Source: Bugulina stolonifera
Lineage: Eukaryota; Bryozoa; Gymnolaemata; Cheilostomatida; Bugulidae
Direction: 5' to 3'
NCBI GenBank assembly: GCA_935421135.1
Contig: OW285191.1
Location: 7,759,504-7,823,503 of the forward strand
Length of the DNA stretch: 64,000 bases
The notes under the pieces were generated by a model. The model did no database searches, was not told the origin of the DNA, and worked only from the letters and a program-made list of their open reading frames with translations. This document shows, one piece after another, positions 42,937-56,600 of the stretch (position 1 is its first letter; each line of letters starts with the position of its first letter). The position numbers and the translations under genes were made by a program.

Positions 42937-43442
42937 TGTAATGGTTTCTGTGTTTTTGTGCTGTCGTCCTTGGACGACTATCGACCCAGAAATGAAGTGC
43001 CTATGAGTGGCAATAGGACTTCGCATTACATGAAAGATCGAGCGGTCTCAGTAGCCCAAATACTACCAAAGACGACCCATCTGATCTCAAGTCCGACCTT
43101 CAGACTATACAATGAAAGAGAGTGATCTGACCTAGTAGGCGGTTCGCAAAGCGAATGACCTGGCAAAAGGAAGTGAAAGTCTCTGTATCAAGTATAGATG
43201 TGTCTTTATTGAAAGCCAAGTGTAGACTGAGACAATGAACAGAAAAACAGTGCCCTTTATATAGTATAAGGACTTCCGGCCGACGTGACGTCGTGAAAAG
43301 ACGACGTGTGGTCTTCCGGAAGTTGCGCAACAAGATGGCCACCGGAAGCCCGACGGCCGACCCAAAATAGGTCGGGTTCTACAAAAGTTGCTTATAATGG
43401 TCCAATTCATGTACAAAATGAATATCGATGGATTCTGAGAGG
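42937..43442 (-). repeat. 5' LTR (506 bp, intact)
   Basis: Uninterrupted twin of the left LTR. Being on the minus strand, its promoter would lie within it. It contains ACTTCCGGCCGACGTGACGT, with a CRE-like TGACGT, about 160 bp from the outer end. Confidence 0.86.
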
Positions 43443-44984
43443 TCGGGCCTCTGTACATGGGTATAAAAGGCATTAAAAGACTTAGTAATAATCATGTAAC
43501 TATATACAATAACATAGGAGTAAGTCACATGAATAAGTAATGAGTATGAACACATAGAGACACGTATATAGACGGTAATTAAGTGGTTTGAACATGCAAT
43601 GCAGTTGAAGGTAAGTATACGAACACTAATTATGAGAATGTTAGTGTCAGATGAGTAGTGCTGTAACAACTACTAGGCGCGTTGGTGCGATGGAGGTTCG
43701 TCCAGGAGTTGGAGTCGTATACAAATGTCCTGTACCATCACAATACTTTATATTATTATTGCCAGGCACGCCTTGCCTTGCGTTATAGCTAGCGCTATAC
43801 TATTGAATAAAATATACTGTTATTGCCGCAGATTGCTATTTATAAGCTTGCACGGTGCAATATCCGAATACGCCTATTGTCTACTACTTTTGAGGAACTT
43901 ATTAGCAGTTTTTAGATTACATTTACTTACCCTTTGAATAAAGTTAGAGCGTCAAATCTGTCCAGAGTATTCTATAAGCTTTCAGATTTATTTTTAAATG
44001 GAGAATGTTTGATTCAGCGTTCTAAGCACACTAGTAGAAATTAACTATGCGGACCTCCGCAACCACCAGAATCTTGATAGACATAGGACGTACGTACTAT
44101 TTAATAATGCTATCGGTACAAATGCAAGAATCAAGTGAGGGGTTCACACAAGTTACCTATTACTACCACTTTTAGAGAGTTCTTACTCCTGCCTTGCGGG
44201 CAGATCGATATGTTGCTCACGTTGTAGCGGGGGAATAACTTCAAAAATATCGACATATCAATATATCGACAGGTGTTCAGATAAAAATTTTGATATTGAG
44301 TGGAATATTTGTCTTTCAGCCCTACTCTGTGCATGTATAAACATTTCTTAAATCAGTATGTCCACTTAGTTTGATTTTATGACTAAACTTGCACCAGGGA
44401 TATCAAACAACGGAGAGCTCTAAAAATTTTAGAGATATGATGCACTAATGCGTTCAGGCAGATGAAATTTTAACAACATCATTCTGATGAGATTATTTAT
44501 TGTTTTCTGATATGCAGCTGCTATAAAATTACCAGCACTCTTCCTTCCTCCCACCTCCCAATGCTAAGAAAAATTTTCTTTCTGTAGTAAGAGAAGTCGC
44601 CTTCCCATGGCAGGAGAAGTTGTCTTATTAGTAGTTATTTGTTAGCGGATTCAGTAGAGGCAGAAAAAAAGACTAAAAACGAGATAAAAGTCAAAGACCG
44701 ATTAAACGCACTACAACATGTACCCAATAAGTTGATGACCAGCAATCGGATGACTCCCAAGTCACCTCACAGTAGCACTTTATACTTCAAGCTGTTATGT
44801 CGTCTGACAGAGCAGAAAACAGCTTAGATTTTGATTGCCATGCCCCAATTTATAAGTTGATTTGATCTTCTCTGTGTGCTTGTAGAAGAGACATAAAACC
44901 ATAATACAATGCATTATATTCTACAGTACCTGTTGTTAACTTGCAAGTATAGTACTATTAGTCATCTAAAATACATGCATTATA
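43443..44984. other. Intergenic, nothing firmly recognised
   Basis: AT-rich DNA. A plus-strand frame at 44,639-44,827 has a coding-like, Lys-rich composition but no family or clear splice sites. Confidence 0.35.
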
Positions 44985-45080
44985 TTCAAAGTTGTTTTCT
45001 CCCCGGGAAAACTTCTACTAGTGCTGTAGCATCACATTGTATCTAAGCGAAACAGAGAACAGAGAGAGGACAACTTTGAA
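44985..45080. repeat. 96-bp miniature inverted-repeat unit
   Basis: Ends TTCAAAGTTGTTTTCTC and GAGAGGACAACTTTGAA are perfect or near-perfect inverted repeats. It matches 29,317-29,412. Confidence 0.65.
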
Positions 45081-45114
45081 TTACCTCTGTAGATTTTTTA
45101 AGTGCCCTGTGTAT

Positions 45115-45890
45115 TATTATGTTCTACCACATACTGTTACAGGGTACATACATGTAGATGCACTTTACCTGTAAATAAAATACTTGTGAAAATTTATAGT
45201 TCATGCGTGGTCATTACAACTTTGCCAGGGAAGGACAAGTAAGCAGTTGTTCATGGAGCTTAGAATAAAATGGTGACATGTGATAAACTGACACTAAAAT
45301 ATTGGTCATATTCTTATTGCATTTCTAAAGGACAAAACTACTACACCAGGACAGGGCGCAGGATCTATAGTAGGGGTTTTCAACCATTTTTTGCCTAAGT
45401 AGCCCTTAGCGGTCACGTAGCAAACAACACACCCCTTTGTAATATAACTTTCATAGATTGTAGTGCTCCCACATTCATTTAGCTCACCTTCATTTGCATC
45501 AGAAAACCATTTGATGTTCAGTTCAGTAATAGAGAACGATCATTCATAGTTGATACTCTGCAACAGAAATTCACTGTCAAAACTTTGATGACTTGTATGT
45601 TACCCTCTTGGGAACCCTTGGTCTAGAGGTACCAGCCGCCTTGCTCTTGTTCAACTTATGGCGAAACACAAGACAACATTTTTGTCATCACATAGTAAAA
45701 TATATTTAAAAATAAATAAAGCAAATAGACACAATATTTAATGAACCAAGAGTATATTAACAAATACAGTATGATTATATTCTAACAGTCAAATACATTC
45801 TATGTTGGAAAAACATATAATATGCATGTTGTGGAGTTTACAATTGGTCCAATGAATGTAGTGGACAATACAAACCAGTGTAGTATAATT
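45115..45890. repeat. Segment duplicated from or to 36,883-37,740 (copy 2)
   Basis: Same blocks in the same order as copy 1. It ends about 60 bp beyond the stop codon of the SOCS-box gene, so it includes its likely 3' untranslated region. Confidence 0.75.
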
Positions 45891-45948
45891 TTCACCAAAC
45901 TAGTTTTGAGATACAAAGGAGTACGAGCTGCTAACTATTTAAGTGTGA

Positions 45949-48476
45949 TCACTCTAGTGCGTTCTGTTCACTTGTTACAATGAAAGTTTGTGCAATAAAA
46001 TGATTCATAGGTATTTCTATAATGATGTATCTGTCCATTCTCTCACGATAAACGGCATATTCTCTGAACTCAGGTCCATACCGCAGGAAATCCTTCATCA
46101 TGTTGGAGATGGGAAGCCGATCTATAGTAGAAACCTCCCATGATGCACCTGTTATATTTCGTTCATAGAAATGGTTTTGTTTAGGCACCGGTTCCTTCAG
46201 CATGTCAGCTGGCTTGATCTGACCTCGTATAACTACTCTACACAAAGCTTTCAAGCTAGACACTGGCTGATCAATCAGCGTTTGCTTATACGGGTCGTCT
46301 GTTAACTGCAAGTTATCATGAAGGTAGTACTTTCGATTCCAGTCACTTAGCATTAAGACTGAAAATGGAATTACACTGTCTTCGAGGTCATAGTGTAAGT
46401 CGTCATCAGATGCTACTTTGAATCCTTTCAGTATGCAGTGAGCTATGTCAACCCAATTAAACTGTCTGCCATGGGTCCCTTCCTTTTGTCCGCTATACAT
46501 GAGAGTTGCTTCAACGACACTCAGCTGCTCATACACTGTATTGATTTCGTTTTCCGGCAGCTGTGAGAGCTTCTCTAGAATATATAATTCCCAACTTTCA
46601 GAAGATGATTGCAATATCCGTTGTATACGTCGAAGTGGATAATCTATAAAGCCACAGACAATCGCACACGCAGTAATTGGAAGCTTGTTAGTGTACTTCA
46701 ATATCACCGAAGTGAGGGCAACATAATCAGGGTAGCAGAAAGAATCTACTAAAATTTCAAGAGAATTATACCATAACTTGCACCTTCTACGTGTGATGTT
46801 TGTAGTGACGTATCTAAAATCGAAAGAAAACCCACATTTAATGAGCATTCTAACCGACTCCTCAATAGTGTGATGACCCTTTTTACTCTCAACTAGTATT
46901 GACTCGGCAGCACAAAGCACTGGGTGATCTATTGTCGTTGGCGAATCAGGTTGATGGCTGTCTCTTTCATAGCGGAGTCTTTCCACAGTTTCTTTGAAAT
47001 GACTGTCAAAATCAGCACATGATTGCATTGACAAAAAGTGTTTAATGAAGTCTTGTTTTTCCCATAGGTTCACGCCCAACACTTGTGACATGGGAAAGTA
47101 CGGAATATTCTCACTATAGTGAAAAGGCCTAGTAGAGGTTTTCAAGGTCATACCTTCGGACAACATTAGGTTCAAGCACTCAATGTTTCCCATAAGGAAG
47201 ACCAACTCCCAAGCCGAACCATTAAACATGTACGGATACGCGTAACGACGCTGAATAAATAGGTGATGAAGGCGGGATTTTATCATCTCCTTGCTGGTAT
47301 TGGCCAATTTTCGCTTAACTGTTTTTATAAGAAGCTCAAATCCTCGAGTCCAGTCGAAAAAAACACAGTGTGCCATTAGTGTATCAGGATGTACTAAATG
47401 TGTCGTATGGTAGTAGATAGGCCTACAGTGATACTCAATATCTAGATGAGCATCTAACAAGCGCTGGAGAATTTGCTCATTTTTGTAGCACATGGCGTTA
47501 AATGGTACGTCCCCTTTGCTAGACTCATAATCCTCAATTGTATGTTTTCTGTCTAGTAACAGGAGAGCAATCTCTGTAGCTTGTTCAGTGTTGCGACTCT
47601 GCATTGCGGCATAATACAGAGCATTATCGCCATTGGAATCCCGTTTTGCTAAATCGGTATCAGCCAAGTACTCCAATAGCGCCTTGACACCCGCTGTGTT
47701 GCTATTCATTGAGGCAACAATTAAAGGAGTCATCAAATTCTCAGTTACACAATGTGCTAATTCTCCATCATAAGCAAGTAGAGCACAAAGACAGGACGTA
47801 TCATATAACTTGCTTGCATAGTGTATAGCTTGCCAGCCTTGGTGGTCATAAGTTCTTACTATCTGACCTCTGCCTTCATATCCTGAGAGTAGAGTGGTGA
47901 GGGCATCAATATCACCATTTCGACTTGCCTGAAATGTCATCAAGTTTATGACTAAACCGTCCAAAAAATAGTCTTGGTGATATCATGTATGTTAACAATC
48001 AATTATACACTGCAGATTGTAAAAATCTTTCAGAGATCGGAAGTTCACATGCATACCTGAATTTAAGAGTTAAGGGGACATCACGGGCACAACTAATATA
48101 ATTACGATGGTCAAGCATAAATTAATACTTAGCATGAAATTATCATTTAGAAGGAAACTTAAACAGTGAACAGGAAGCAAACTTTAAGTGTAATTATTCA
48201 TAAAAACATGTGTCCAAAGTGCAATTTAAAATCGAATGTGAGCTGAGATCTCGTACACACAATCTGTAGAGTTTTGATATCAATATCTTCAGAATTTTCC
48301 TGTTTTAAGCTGGAATGTTACGAAGCTACATATTCATCACAGAATATACAATGTATTTCTGTGCATATTATACAATAAATATAAACTACCTCAATAAGGG
48401 GATGCCTCTCTTCTTCATCCAATTCTGCTACGTAGCCATTAGAGGTGGAAATTTCAAGCGATTGTCGAGATTCCAT
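45949..48476 (-). CDS. Ankyrin-repeat SOCS-box protein, two coding exons
   Basis: Exon 1 (48,476-48,390, 29 codons, MESRQSLEISTSNGYV...) ends GAG|GTAGTT. Exon 2 (47,928-45,949) begins after CATTTCAG. They join in phase 0 to 688 residues. In exon 2 the upstream in-frame ATG (47,964) would be in the intron. Ankyrin repeats occupy roughly residues 30-200 (ASRNGDIDALTTLL, GWQAIHYASKL, NLMTPLIVASMNS, NGDNALYYAAMQS). Near 585-650 is a SOCS box: SSLKALCRVVIRG, then IDRLPISNMMKDFLRY. SOCS boxes recruit elongin B/C and cullin 5, so this is probably a ubiquitin-ligase substrate receptor of the ASB class. The middle region is of unknown fold. A large palindrome lies 44 bp upstream of the ATG. Confidence 0.82.
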
Positions 48477-48519
48477 TTCCAAACTGCTTGTGAGCGTGGT
48501 ACATGTATATTTTTCTGAA

Positions 48520-49057
48520 TGTAGTCTCCAATGGTAGTCTGCATAGAAAGTGGTATGAACACTTCAAAGTCTGACAAAGGAGTATACTCTTTGCAGTTGC
48601 TGTCTTCTCAGTGACACTACTACTTTTAAAGAGTTCTTTGTTCTATATGATTATGTAGTAGTACTAACACTTGTTATAGAACATTATTAAGATTATGTAA
48701 TAGGTTACTGACACTAGCTATAGAGCATTATTGATTACTTGATGGTACTGCCTAAGACTGGAGCATATTACTTCTGTTCTAGTTTCTACTAGAACAGAAG
48801 TCATATGCTCCAGTCTTAGGCCAGTACCAGTAAATAATCAATAATGCTCTATTAATAGCTAATGTCAGTAACCTATTACTTAATCTTAATAATGTTCTAT
48901 AACAAGTGTTAGTACTATTGCATAATCATATAGGACAAAGAACTCTTTACAAGTAGTAGTGTCACTGAGAAGACCCAACTGCAAAGAGTAAAAATACCCA
49001 GTTGTTAGACTTGGAGTGTTCACACCACTTTTCTGCAGACTACCATTTGAGGCTACA
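48520..49057. repeat. 538-bp near-perfect palindrome (foldback element)
   Basis: The two arms are reverse complements across the whole length, from TGTAGTCTCCAATGGTAGTC on the left to GACTACCATTTGAGGCTACA on the right. The centre at about 48,785 is CTTCTGTTCTAGT-TTCT-ACTAGAACAGAAG with almost no loop. Mismatches are few. No coding capacity. It begins 44 bp upstream of the SOCS-box gene start codon. Confidence 0.9.
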
Positions 49058-50104
49058 TGCTGGACTTTGATTGGCTTAAATAAAAAATTTTCAAGCTAGT
49101 AATAATAGCAAGTTTACTAAAATGTCCAATGGAAAACCCTTTGACTGAACGCAATCATAATCCAATATGCACTAGAGATTTTAGTAGACCTACGTAAAGT
49201 TACATGTATGTTGTAGTTACGTTGTAGGATGAGGTTTAGTAGTAAAAGTAGGAAAACATGAATCAGTGAGGCTAAAGTACACTTATCATGAAGACTTACA
49301 ATGCAGTTGCAGAATTTGATGCTCTTACCATATTCTATAATGTTTTGGTGCATGATAATAATGGAAATTTCCATGCTGCTACAACTAATATTGTGCTCAG
49401 CTCATATACTGTCTACGTGAAGTGAAAAAATACAAGAAGGCCAATAGGGAGTCCTGACTTAAAGTGGACCGGTGAAATGTCTGAAATGCGCTAAACCCTA
49501 ACTTCTAATTGCAAACAATATAATTGGAGGGTGGAGGATGGTATGGATATTAAATTGTTGTTATAATGAAAACAAGCTTTCTCAGCAGTTTTGTAAGTTT
49601 TGTGCCTTTTAGGAGACGAAGCCGTTTCAATTCAAGTGAAAGCAGCAAAAAAACGTGCAATTGCTCCAGGTCATAGAGGCTACAAAAACTATATAGTGTA
49701 AGCTAGCTGTGCAAAACACTGTCGTAGTGAACAACAAAGTCTACTTGCTCTAGCCTAGAGCTTCTTTCCATCTTATTTCCTGCAGACACGTGTAAACAAC
49801 AATAACGTTTAAACTGCAAATACACACAATTTACAAAAAATAAAAAAAAACTATCTGATGCCCTGAAATAGGGAACATATAGGGATATAGGGAGCTGGTG
49901 AGAGTGGGAGTGGGTGTTTGAAATAGGAAGAGTCCCTACCAAATCGGGATAGTTGACAGGTATGGTTCAGCTATATAAGATTACAAATAAAAATCAAAAG
50001 ATGACTGTCTGACGTACAGTAGGTCAGAAGGGCTGTTAGCCTAGAATTATGCAGCGATGGCGTTGATAAACTACATGTACTTGAGCTTGTTTTTAGCCAA
50101 ACTA
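49058..50104. other. Intergenic, nothing recognised
   Basis: AT-rich DNA with short frames only. Confidence 0.35.
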
Positions 50105-50528
50105 GGAGACATCAAGGAACCTCTGTGAGGAAACTTTTGCACACAAACCGTGAGGTTGTGAGTTCAAGCCCCCAGCTGTGTCATTTCTGGCAAAGGCCTT
50201 CAGCAAGTCTTTCACCCTAGCTGCGCCTGTTCAGATCAGAGCGTATAAATAATACAGGAGGTCCCGTGTAGTGTTTACATCAAAAACACGCACGTTAAAG
50301 ATCCACCTCTGCCCTGATTCGCAAAGAGAAGCCAGATTCTGGCGGGGTATGTGACCACATGGGGGTGGCAGGTTGATGTAGTGGTCACTGACCATGCACT
50401 CCTGTTGTGGAAGGTGAGCTTTTCCACTCAGAGCCCAGCTCCTGTCGCTCATATAAGTTTCGAACTTCTGAGGTCCGTTAAATAGGATGGCCAAGTGGCT
50501 CGACAGAAACAAAAACAAAAACAAAAAG
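50105..50528 (+). mobile_element. SINE with tRNA-like B-box and (AAAAC)n tail
   Basis: Near 50,148 lies GAGGTTGTGAGTTCAAGCCC, a good RNA polymerase III B-box. A conserved-looking body follows (AACACGCACGTTAAAGATCC at about 50,285, a motif shared by several animal SINE families). The copy ends in GAAACAAAAACAAAAACAAAAA at 50,506-50,528. The A-box part looks truncated. Confidence 0.65.
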
Positions 50529-53500
50529 CATTACATGGTATCGGCAGAATATTCATGACCTACCTCCCAGTGTCTCTTCTCTTTACCTAGTTCGACCTCT
50601 CCATATCAGCTGCAGGACAGATTCCTGGTGGTCACCACTCAGTCCTATACTTGTGTTGACCGATTAGCTGGCTGAACTTGTCCTTTAGCATCTGATTGGT
50701 CAGCTGGCTTAGATTTTCTTGTTCTCCCTTGTGTTATATCTAGCCAATGTTCTGCCTGGACCACAGCTACCTAGCTGGACACAACATTATCATAACTATA
50801 TTGTTTGTGCTATTTCATCTTTTATCTTCCTGTCTATGTGAACTGCACAGAGATTTGCGGTGGCAACTTGCAAACACTGTTAGAAAGCCCAGTAGCAGTT
50901 GAGCTGTTTGGCACAATACCAGCTGTGCTACGAGATGCCAGGTTTGGTTTCAATTTTGCTAAAAAGTTAGATTACTGTAGGGAGTGAATACCAGTCAGTT
51001 TGTTATCATAAACATAAAAGTTTTAAATGAGTTTTCATTTTTACTAGGGATGTTACCAAAGGAAAAAATGGGTATGTATGACAAATCCACTTTTTTTGCA
51101 AAAAACATCAAAGTGATATTTTGAGCTTGCAATTAGTTGACCAATATCGGGTACTTGCAGTTCACCAAATAAATAGCATGCTCACTTAACCAGCCTGGTT
51201 GGTTCAACCTGTGACTTTTAGCAGCAAGACAAACTCCAATATAATATATTTTATTAAAATGTAGCTGTATTTGTGAGGGAGCAGAAGCGAAGACTTGTCT
51301 GATATTACTGCTACTGTGTGACAGAGATGGAATAGTAAATGGATAGAATGATGTGTGAATTGACATTCGAATAGGGGTAGATAAATCCTACTAATGACAT
51401 CACTGTAGATATCTTAGTCGAATGTGCAGCTGTTGGAAAAAGACAGTTCAAAACAGGACGTTTCGAAAGTGGACTGTTCAACACCAGACAGTTCCAAACG
51501 CCTAACCCCAAACCTCAACCACCAGATTTCAACTAATTTTTACTTTTAATGTTATTTTTTTTATTTAATTGATTAACTTAATTAACCAAAACTAATAATT
51601 TGCAAGCTTTGTTCTGCTAAATTTAATCTACACAATTTCGAACCCTCCAGCTTAGAACTGTCCGGTTGTGAAACTGTCTTTTTCGAAATATCCCCTTACC
51701 ATTTATTTTAGTCATTCTGTGGCTACCTTACGTAAGAACTATATCATTTTCTCAGGCCAAACTTCTAAAATGAAAAGTCAGCTTGGCTTCCCGGTCTTTT
51801 AGAGTGCTGAGGTGTATAGAATGAGTCATAGATACGTGTATTCTGTTTTATAATGTTCAATGTCAATCTATTCTAGTTCAGATGAAATTGCCTAAATAGT
51901 CCATTATTGAGGGAATAATGAATCTTGAAAACATGCTAATACTATTTTAGCATGCACAGGTATCTAGTCGCACAACACGCAGTGTCCTTGTAATGATAAT
52001 AATTATGGAGAAAGTGGCACATGCTTGAATCTCAGATGAAGCCAAAGATATAATATTTAGCAATAAATAGTGATATAGAGATACCATAGGACATAAAAAT
52101 AATAGATAGCCATCGAATTTACATTGTACCTACAGAGCATTATTTACAAAATATTGACAGCTGAAACAGTGCATCTATCAAACTATGGCCATAAGTTAGA
52201 TGGTTTAGGGTCATTTCCAATCTTATATATTATGTTTCTTGCAACTGCTAAAGTTTAACACCCGGCTTTTTCAAGGATTTACTTGCAGTATTAATAAATG
52301 TGCTGCAGACAAAATTAGGAGTTATTGACTTATTGCACTGTTGATATGCATGTAAATTTTATATACACACATTTGCATAAATATTATAAAAAATTGCCTC
52401 AGGATGAGAGTTGGCTTCTCTTGGCGAAGAGCGGCATACAATGTACAATTTAACAGTTCTGTAACGCTGCATATATTTCTAGGAGCTAGGCTCTCTCAGT
52501 TGCAAGATATGACAACTTTGTATGAAAATCAACCTAAGTACATTAAATAGTTTACTATGAGCAACAAATATTATCATAATAATTCAGTGTAATAATTTTA
52601 ATGGAAGGTAGGAGAATACAACTGTATATTAAAGCATAGTAGGTGACTCATCTTCATTCACATGCACAGTTGACTCAATCAGGTGTAGAACCAGGGAGGT
52701 CCTTTTATTGGGTATACTCTTAATAGTAGGTAAAATGACTTGGAAGGAAATTGCAATTGTTGTCCTTTTATGATTATCTTGTAAATGTTAGTATAGGAAA
52801 TATAATCTGTACAATTTAAGAAGACTGTAAAGGATATATATTTGTCAATGAATAAAACATATTTAGAATGTTTAAGATAAAATTAAGGTATGAAATTATA
52901 GGAATAGCATGATAATTTGCGTAATAATATCAAGTCTATGAGTCACACACATGGCTGTTGAAGGTTTCTGCTATGGTGTAGATAGTCACAAACAATGTAT
53001 AAATTGGTATATAATGGTGTATTAATCAACCATTCTATAATATTGTAATGATTATTGATTCTGAACTAAAAAAGTTTGTAAATCATGGTTATGGAATACA
53101 ATCATGTAGTAGCACTAATTACATGTACATGCAGCATTCAACACAAAAATGTGAGCTTGTATATCAGCCTAAACATAACTGAAAGAACAAAATGTTTGTT
53201 TAAGAAAAGTTATTTTGAATGGGAAAAAAGTGCATGGCTGACTACTTCCTGTTTAACCTCCTCCCACCCCAGAGCCTGCCTCCTATTTGCTGTAATTTAG
53301 TGATCAAATTTGCTACCATGAGTAGATTTAAGTAAAAGAACAGTCAGATCCAGGTTTTTTTATGCCTTCAAGATATGTGTACGTTTCTTATACCTTCAAC
53401 CAAGGCAGCAGTCAGCGCCAAAGTCCACTAATCAGTGAAAACTATTTTCAATATGGTAACTCATTCAGATTTAGCAGTATTAAAATAAAGTAGGCAGAAT

Positions 53501-53630
53501 GCTGTTACTTTGACTAGCAGGAGCCCCCTACTAATTATTTACTTTTAGTATCCATTGTTTACACCTTACTTAACATAATTGAGAAGCCATCTTTAATCTA
53601 CTCGTCAGAATCTATGAAGATGTTATTGAG
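50529..53630. other. Intergenic, mostly unique AT-rich DNA
   Basis: Near 50,880-50,990 lies a block resembling 58,185-58,290 (CCCAGTAGCAGTTGAGCTGTTTGGCACAATACCAGCTG, then GGGAGTGAATACC). Near 51,435-51,540 are repeated CAGTTC-AA words. No exon is supported. Confidence 0.4.
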
Positions 53631-56600
53631 TTACGCCAATAAAGGCGTCGTCTCATCACTTGGATTTGATTCGAGTGCTCCATTAGACTGTCTATCTGCC
53701 CTTTTGCGTTTGTTTTGTCCTTTCCTATAGACGTATTTTGGCTTAGATATGAAGTTCTTCACTTTCCTCCAAACTCTTCTCATTTTCGTATCATCATTCT
53801 GACACTCAGTCTGAAAAAATTCATGTATGTAAAAATAGTAACACTGTATTCTCACATTGCATAGCTGCGTATAATAAAAACCTACATCCTTCATGAAATA
53901 GTCCCAATGTGAAAATCTACACTTAGGTCAGCAATAAAACTAATTTTAAAAGCATGCCAATATAATTTGATGCAATAACCTGAGACTATACAAATTTATG
54001 AAGATACCGCCTACATATAATTGTCTATATGCCTACAGCAAGCATGGTAAACTACAATCCTTGTTGTGCAATGGCTAGTATCATTACTGTTTATAAAGAC
54101 ATATTAACGTACAATGTCCATGACATTAGCATTAGAAGTAAGTAGAGCGGTGATTGGTGCCACTATTATGTCTTCATTGAGCTCTTCAAGGATGATCACA
54201 AGTATTCTGTCTGGTTGATAACATTCAGAGTTGTCTAACATGTTTGTACCTGTGTAACAAAACAATAATAATACTAAGAATATCTTAACCATCAAATTGT
54301 ATAGATAAGCAATTTTTGAAAACTAAATGCTCTTCTTTAAACAAATATTGCTGCATTTAAATCAACTGAAGTTCTAAAACTTCCGAAAACAAATTAATTT
54401 TACTGATTAAGGAAATCTAGCTAGCACAATCTATTATAGCTGTCAGAAATTGACTGCTCATCTCGTGTAATGCAGCATATACATTGTACATGTACCACAA
54501 ACTGCTTCTATCATGCTGTTTGCATATGAGGAAATGATTCTAGGAGTGTAGCACAAGTTACAAAAACGATGTCAAGACCACTGAAAGGAAACAAAGGAAG
54601 ATATTCAAAATGGTGGTTGATTATTGTAAAAATGAAGTGATGAAGTGTCAACTTACTAGCTAGAAACTGAGCCTGGTGTAGACAGGAAGTACTAGACAGA
54701 TAAGAGTTGGTTAATAGGATGATTATCTTTCTACTGTTCTTTACTGTTTCACACAGTTCATTGTATATACTGGCTCCTGGTGTCGAGTCTCTGTCAGTTA
54801 TGAACAGCTTTGGCTTCTTCAACAAAAAATAATAGCTGCTTTGTGAACGGTGCGCCATTTTTAAAGAAATGGGATAGAAAGGCATACATTAAGTTTGCCA
54901 TGTACAGGGTAAAGTTACATAGTCAACAGTACAAAAAATCTTAATTTGAATTGAAATCAAATCTTTTTTTTCATTACTTAAGACCGTACAACACATACAT
55001 GCATTTGCAAGCCTTACAAGCTTGTCTTACTGTGGATTCATTTAAATACAACACTGTGAAGAGGTAAAAGTTGAATCGTGTTGTACCTTGTTTGTTGGAT
55101 CTTCAGCTAATGGGGTTGCTTCCTCAACGAAATGAATCAACTTTTGCTCTACCCACTCTCTGTCTGACTCACTTTCTGAATTGTAGGAGACTAAGGCATC
55201 GTATTCACACTGCTGCTCAAATCTCACTTCTTTTAACTTCTCTACAATAGCTCTGAACACGATACGACAATGACTGATGTACCATCGGTATTTATAACAT
55301 GGTAATGCAATAGCTAGACTTACTAGAAATCCACCAATTAATGTTAGAATAATAATCATTGGCAGCTCAATGAAACAGTAGAACGTGTTCGGAGTGTAGT
55401 CGATGAGTCGAACTTTCACACTCGAGTTTCTAAGTTCTGGAGGACTGCATCTGATGTCTTTAGGCTGTAAAGTAATCTTTGAATCTACAATCCACTTCTT
55501 TACGTAGGAGTCACATGAACAAGTGAGAGGGTTCTCATCAATTGCAAACCTTACTAAAACTGGATGGTCATCAGACAAACTCTTTAACAATTCTTTTTCT
55601 AAGGAAGTTATAGCGTTGTCTTCAATATATATTTCCTCAAGTTTGTTCAAACCCTTAATGTCATGCTTGGCAAATGATGATAGGAGGTTAGAGGTGAAAT
55701 GAAGTGTTTTTATGTCTGGACAAGTGACTGAAAGGTCTGTCGGTAAAGTAGGGATTTGGTTCTGGCTCAGCATAAGTATTGATAAATGAGGCATATGCTC
55801 AAAAAGGTAACTCGGGATATATCCAATTAAATTGTTGGAGAGGTCAAGATGCTGCATGCTTGTCAACTTGGACAGAGCTTTAAGATTTTTCTCCATGTTT
55901 CGACCGACTAAATTGTTTGCCAGATACAATGTTTGAATGGTAAGACAAAGGCCAGTGACATCACTTAGAAGGTTGCTCTCAGCGGTAAACGACACTAGTT
56001 TTGGCAAAGCCTTGCACATTTGTGAAGTTGCTGCGACAGAAAAGTTACCAATGTAATTGTTACTTATCTTCATGTGAGTTATAGCGGATTGATGATAGTC
56101 AGTGCTGTTATTTTCCGGATCTAGAAATATTGGAAGCTCTTTTAAGAGGTTGCTATCTAGATACAAAGTACCCAGTTTAGGCGACTGTTCAATAATACCC
56201 GATATGTCATATCTTTCAGCAGCATTTATACCGATACTCATCAAATTCAAAACTTTCAGTTTCGAGTTGCTGCTATATTCATACATGGAAAACTTTCTAG
56301 GCCCAAGGAGATTCCCTCCTAATATTAAATTTGTCATTCTATTTAAGGAATCAAATGCATTGTCCTCTATCCAAGATATTCCACACCATCCAATGAATAA
56401 CGTAGTCAAATCTTGAAATCCATCAAATACAGATTTTGTTAAACTGTTTCCAAATATTTTATCACTGTATCGCATGTCTAACTTTGAGAGACTTTTAAGC
56501 GTCTTCAATCCTGCTAGCGACTCACCATCTAAAAAGCAAGAACTATTGGCACGAGATGTGGTTGTCCAATATTTCATACTTAACATTTTCAGACCTTTAG

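Larger units (their letters stand above)
38073..43442 (-). mobile_element. LTR retrotransposon with gag and protease only
   Basis: Two direct LTRs of 506 bp each (38,073-38,963 including a 378-bp insertion, and 42,937-43,442) bound a 4-kb interior coded on the minus strand. Next to the right LTR is a primer-binding site. The interior holds a broken gag and a long frame that starts with a retropepsin, but no reverse transcriptase, RNase H or integrase. The element must rely on another for copying. The LTRs are nearly identical, so the insertion is young. Matching target-site duplications are not obvious (TATAC on the left, TCGGG on the right). Several old LTR relics elsewhere in the window are related. 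Confidence 0.85.

Noticed and set aside
43443..43447. Target-site duplication of the LTR element
   Set aside because: The five bases right of the element (TCGGG) do not match those on the left (TATAC), so no duplication is claimed.
44639..44827. 62-codon plus-strand frame with coding-like composition
   Set aside because: No recognisable family and no clear acceptor in phase; left as intergenic.
54104..54295. Separate small proteins at 54.1, 54.5 and 53.6 kb
   Set aside because: They are TIR exons of the Toll-like receptor with matching phases.
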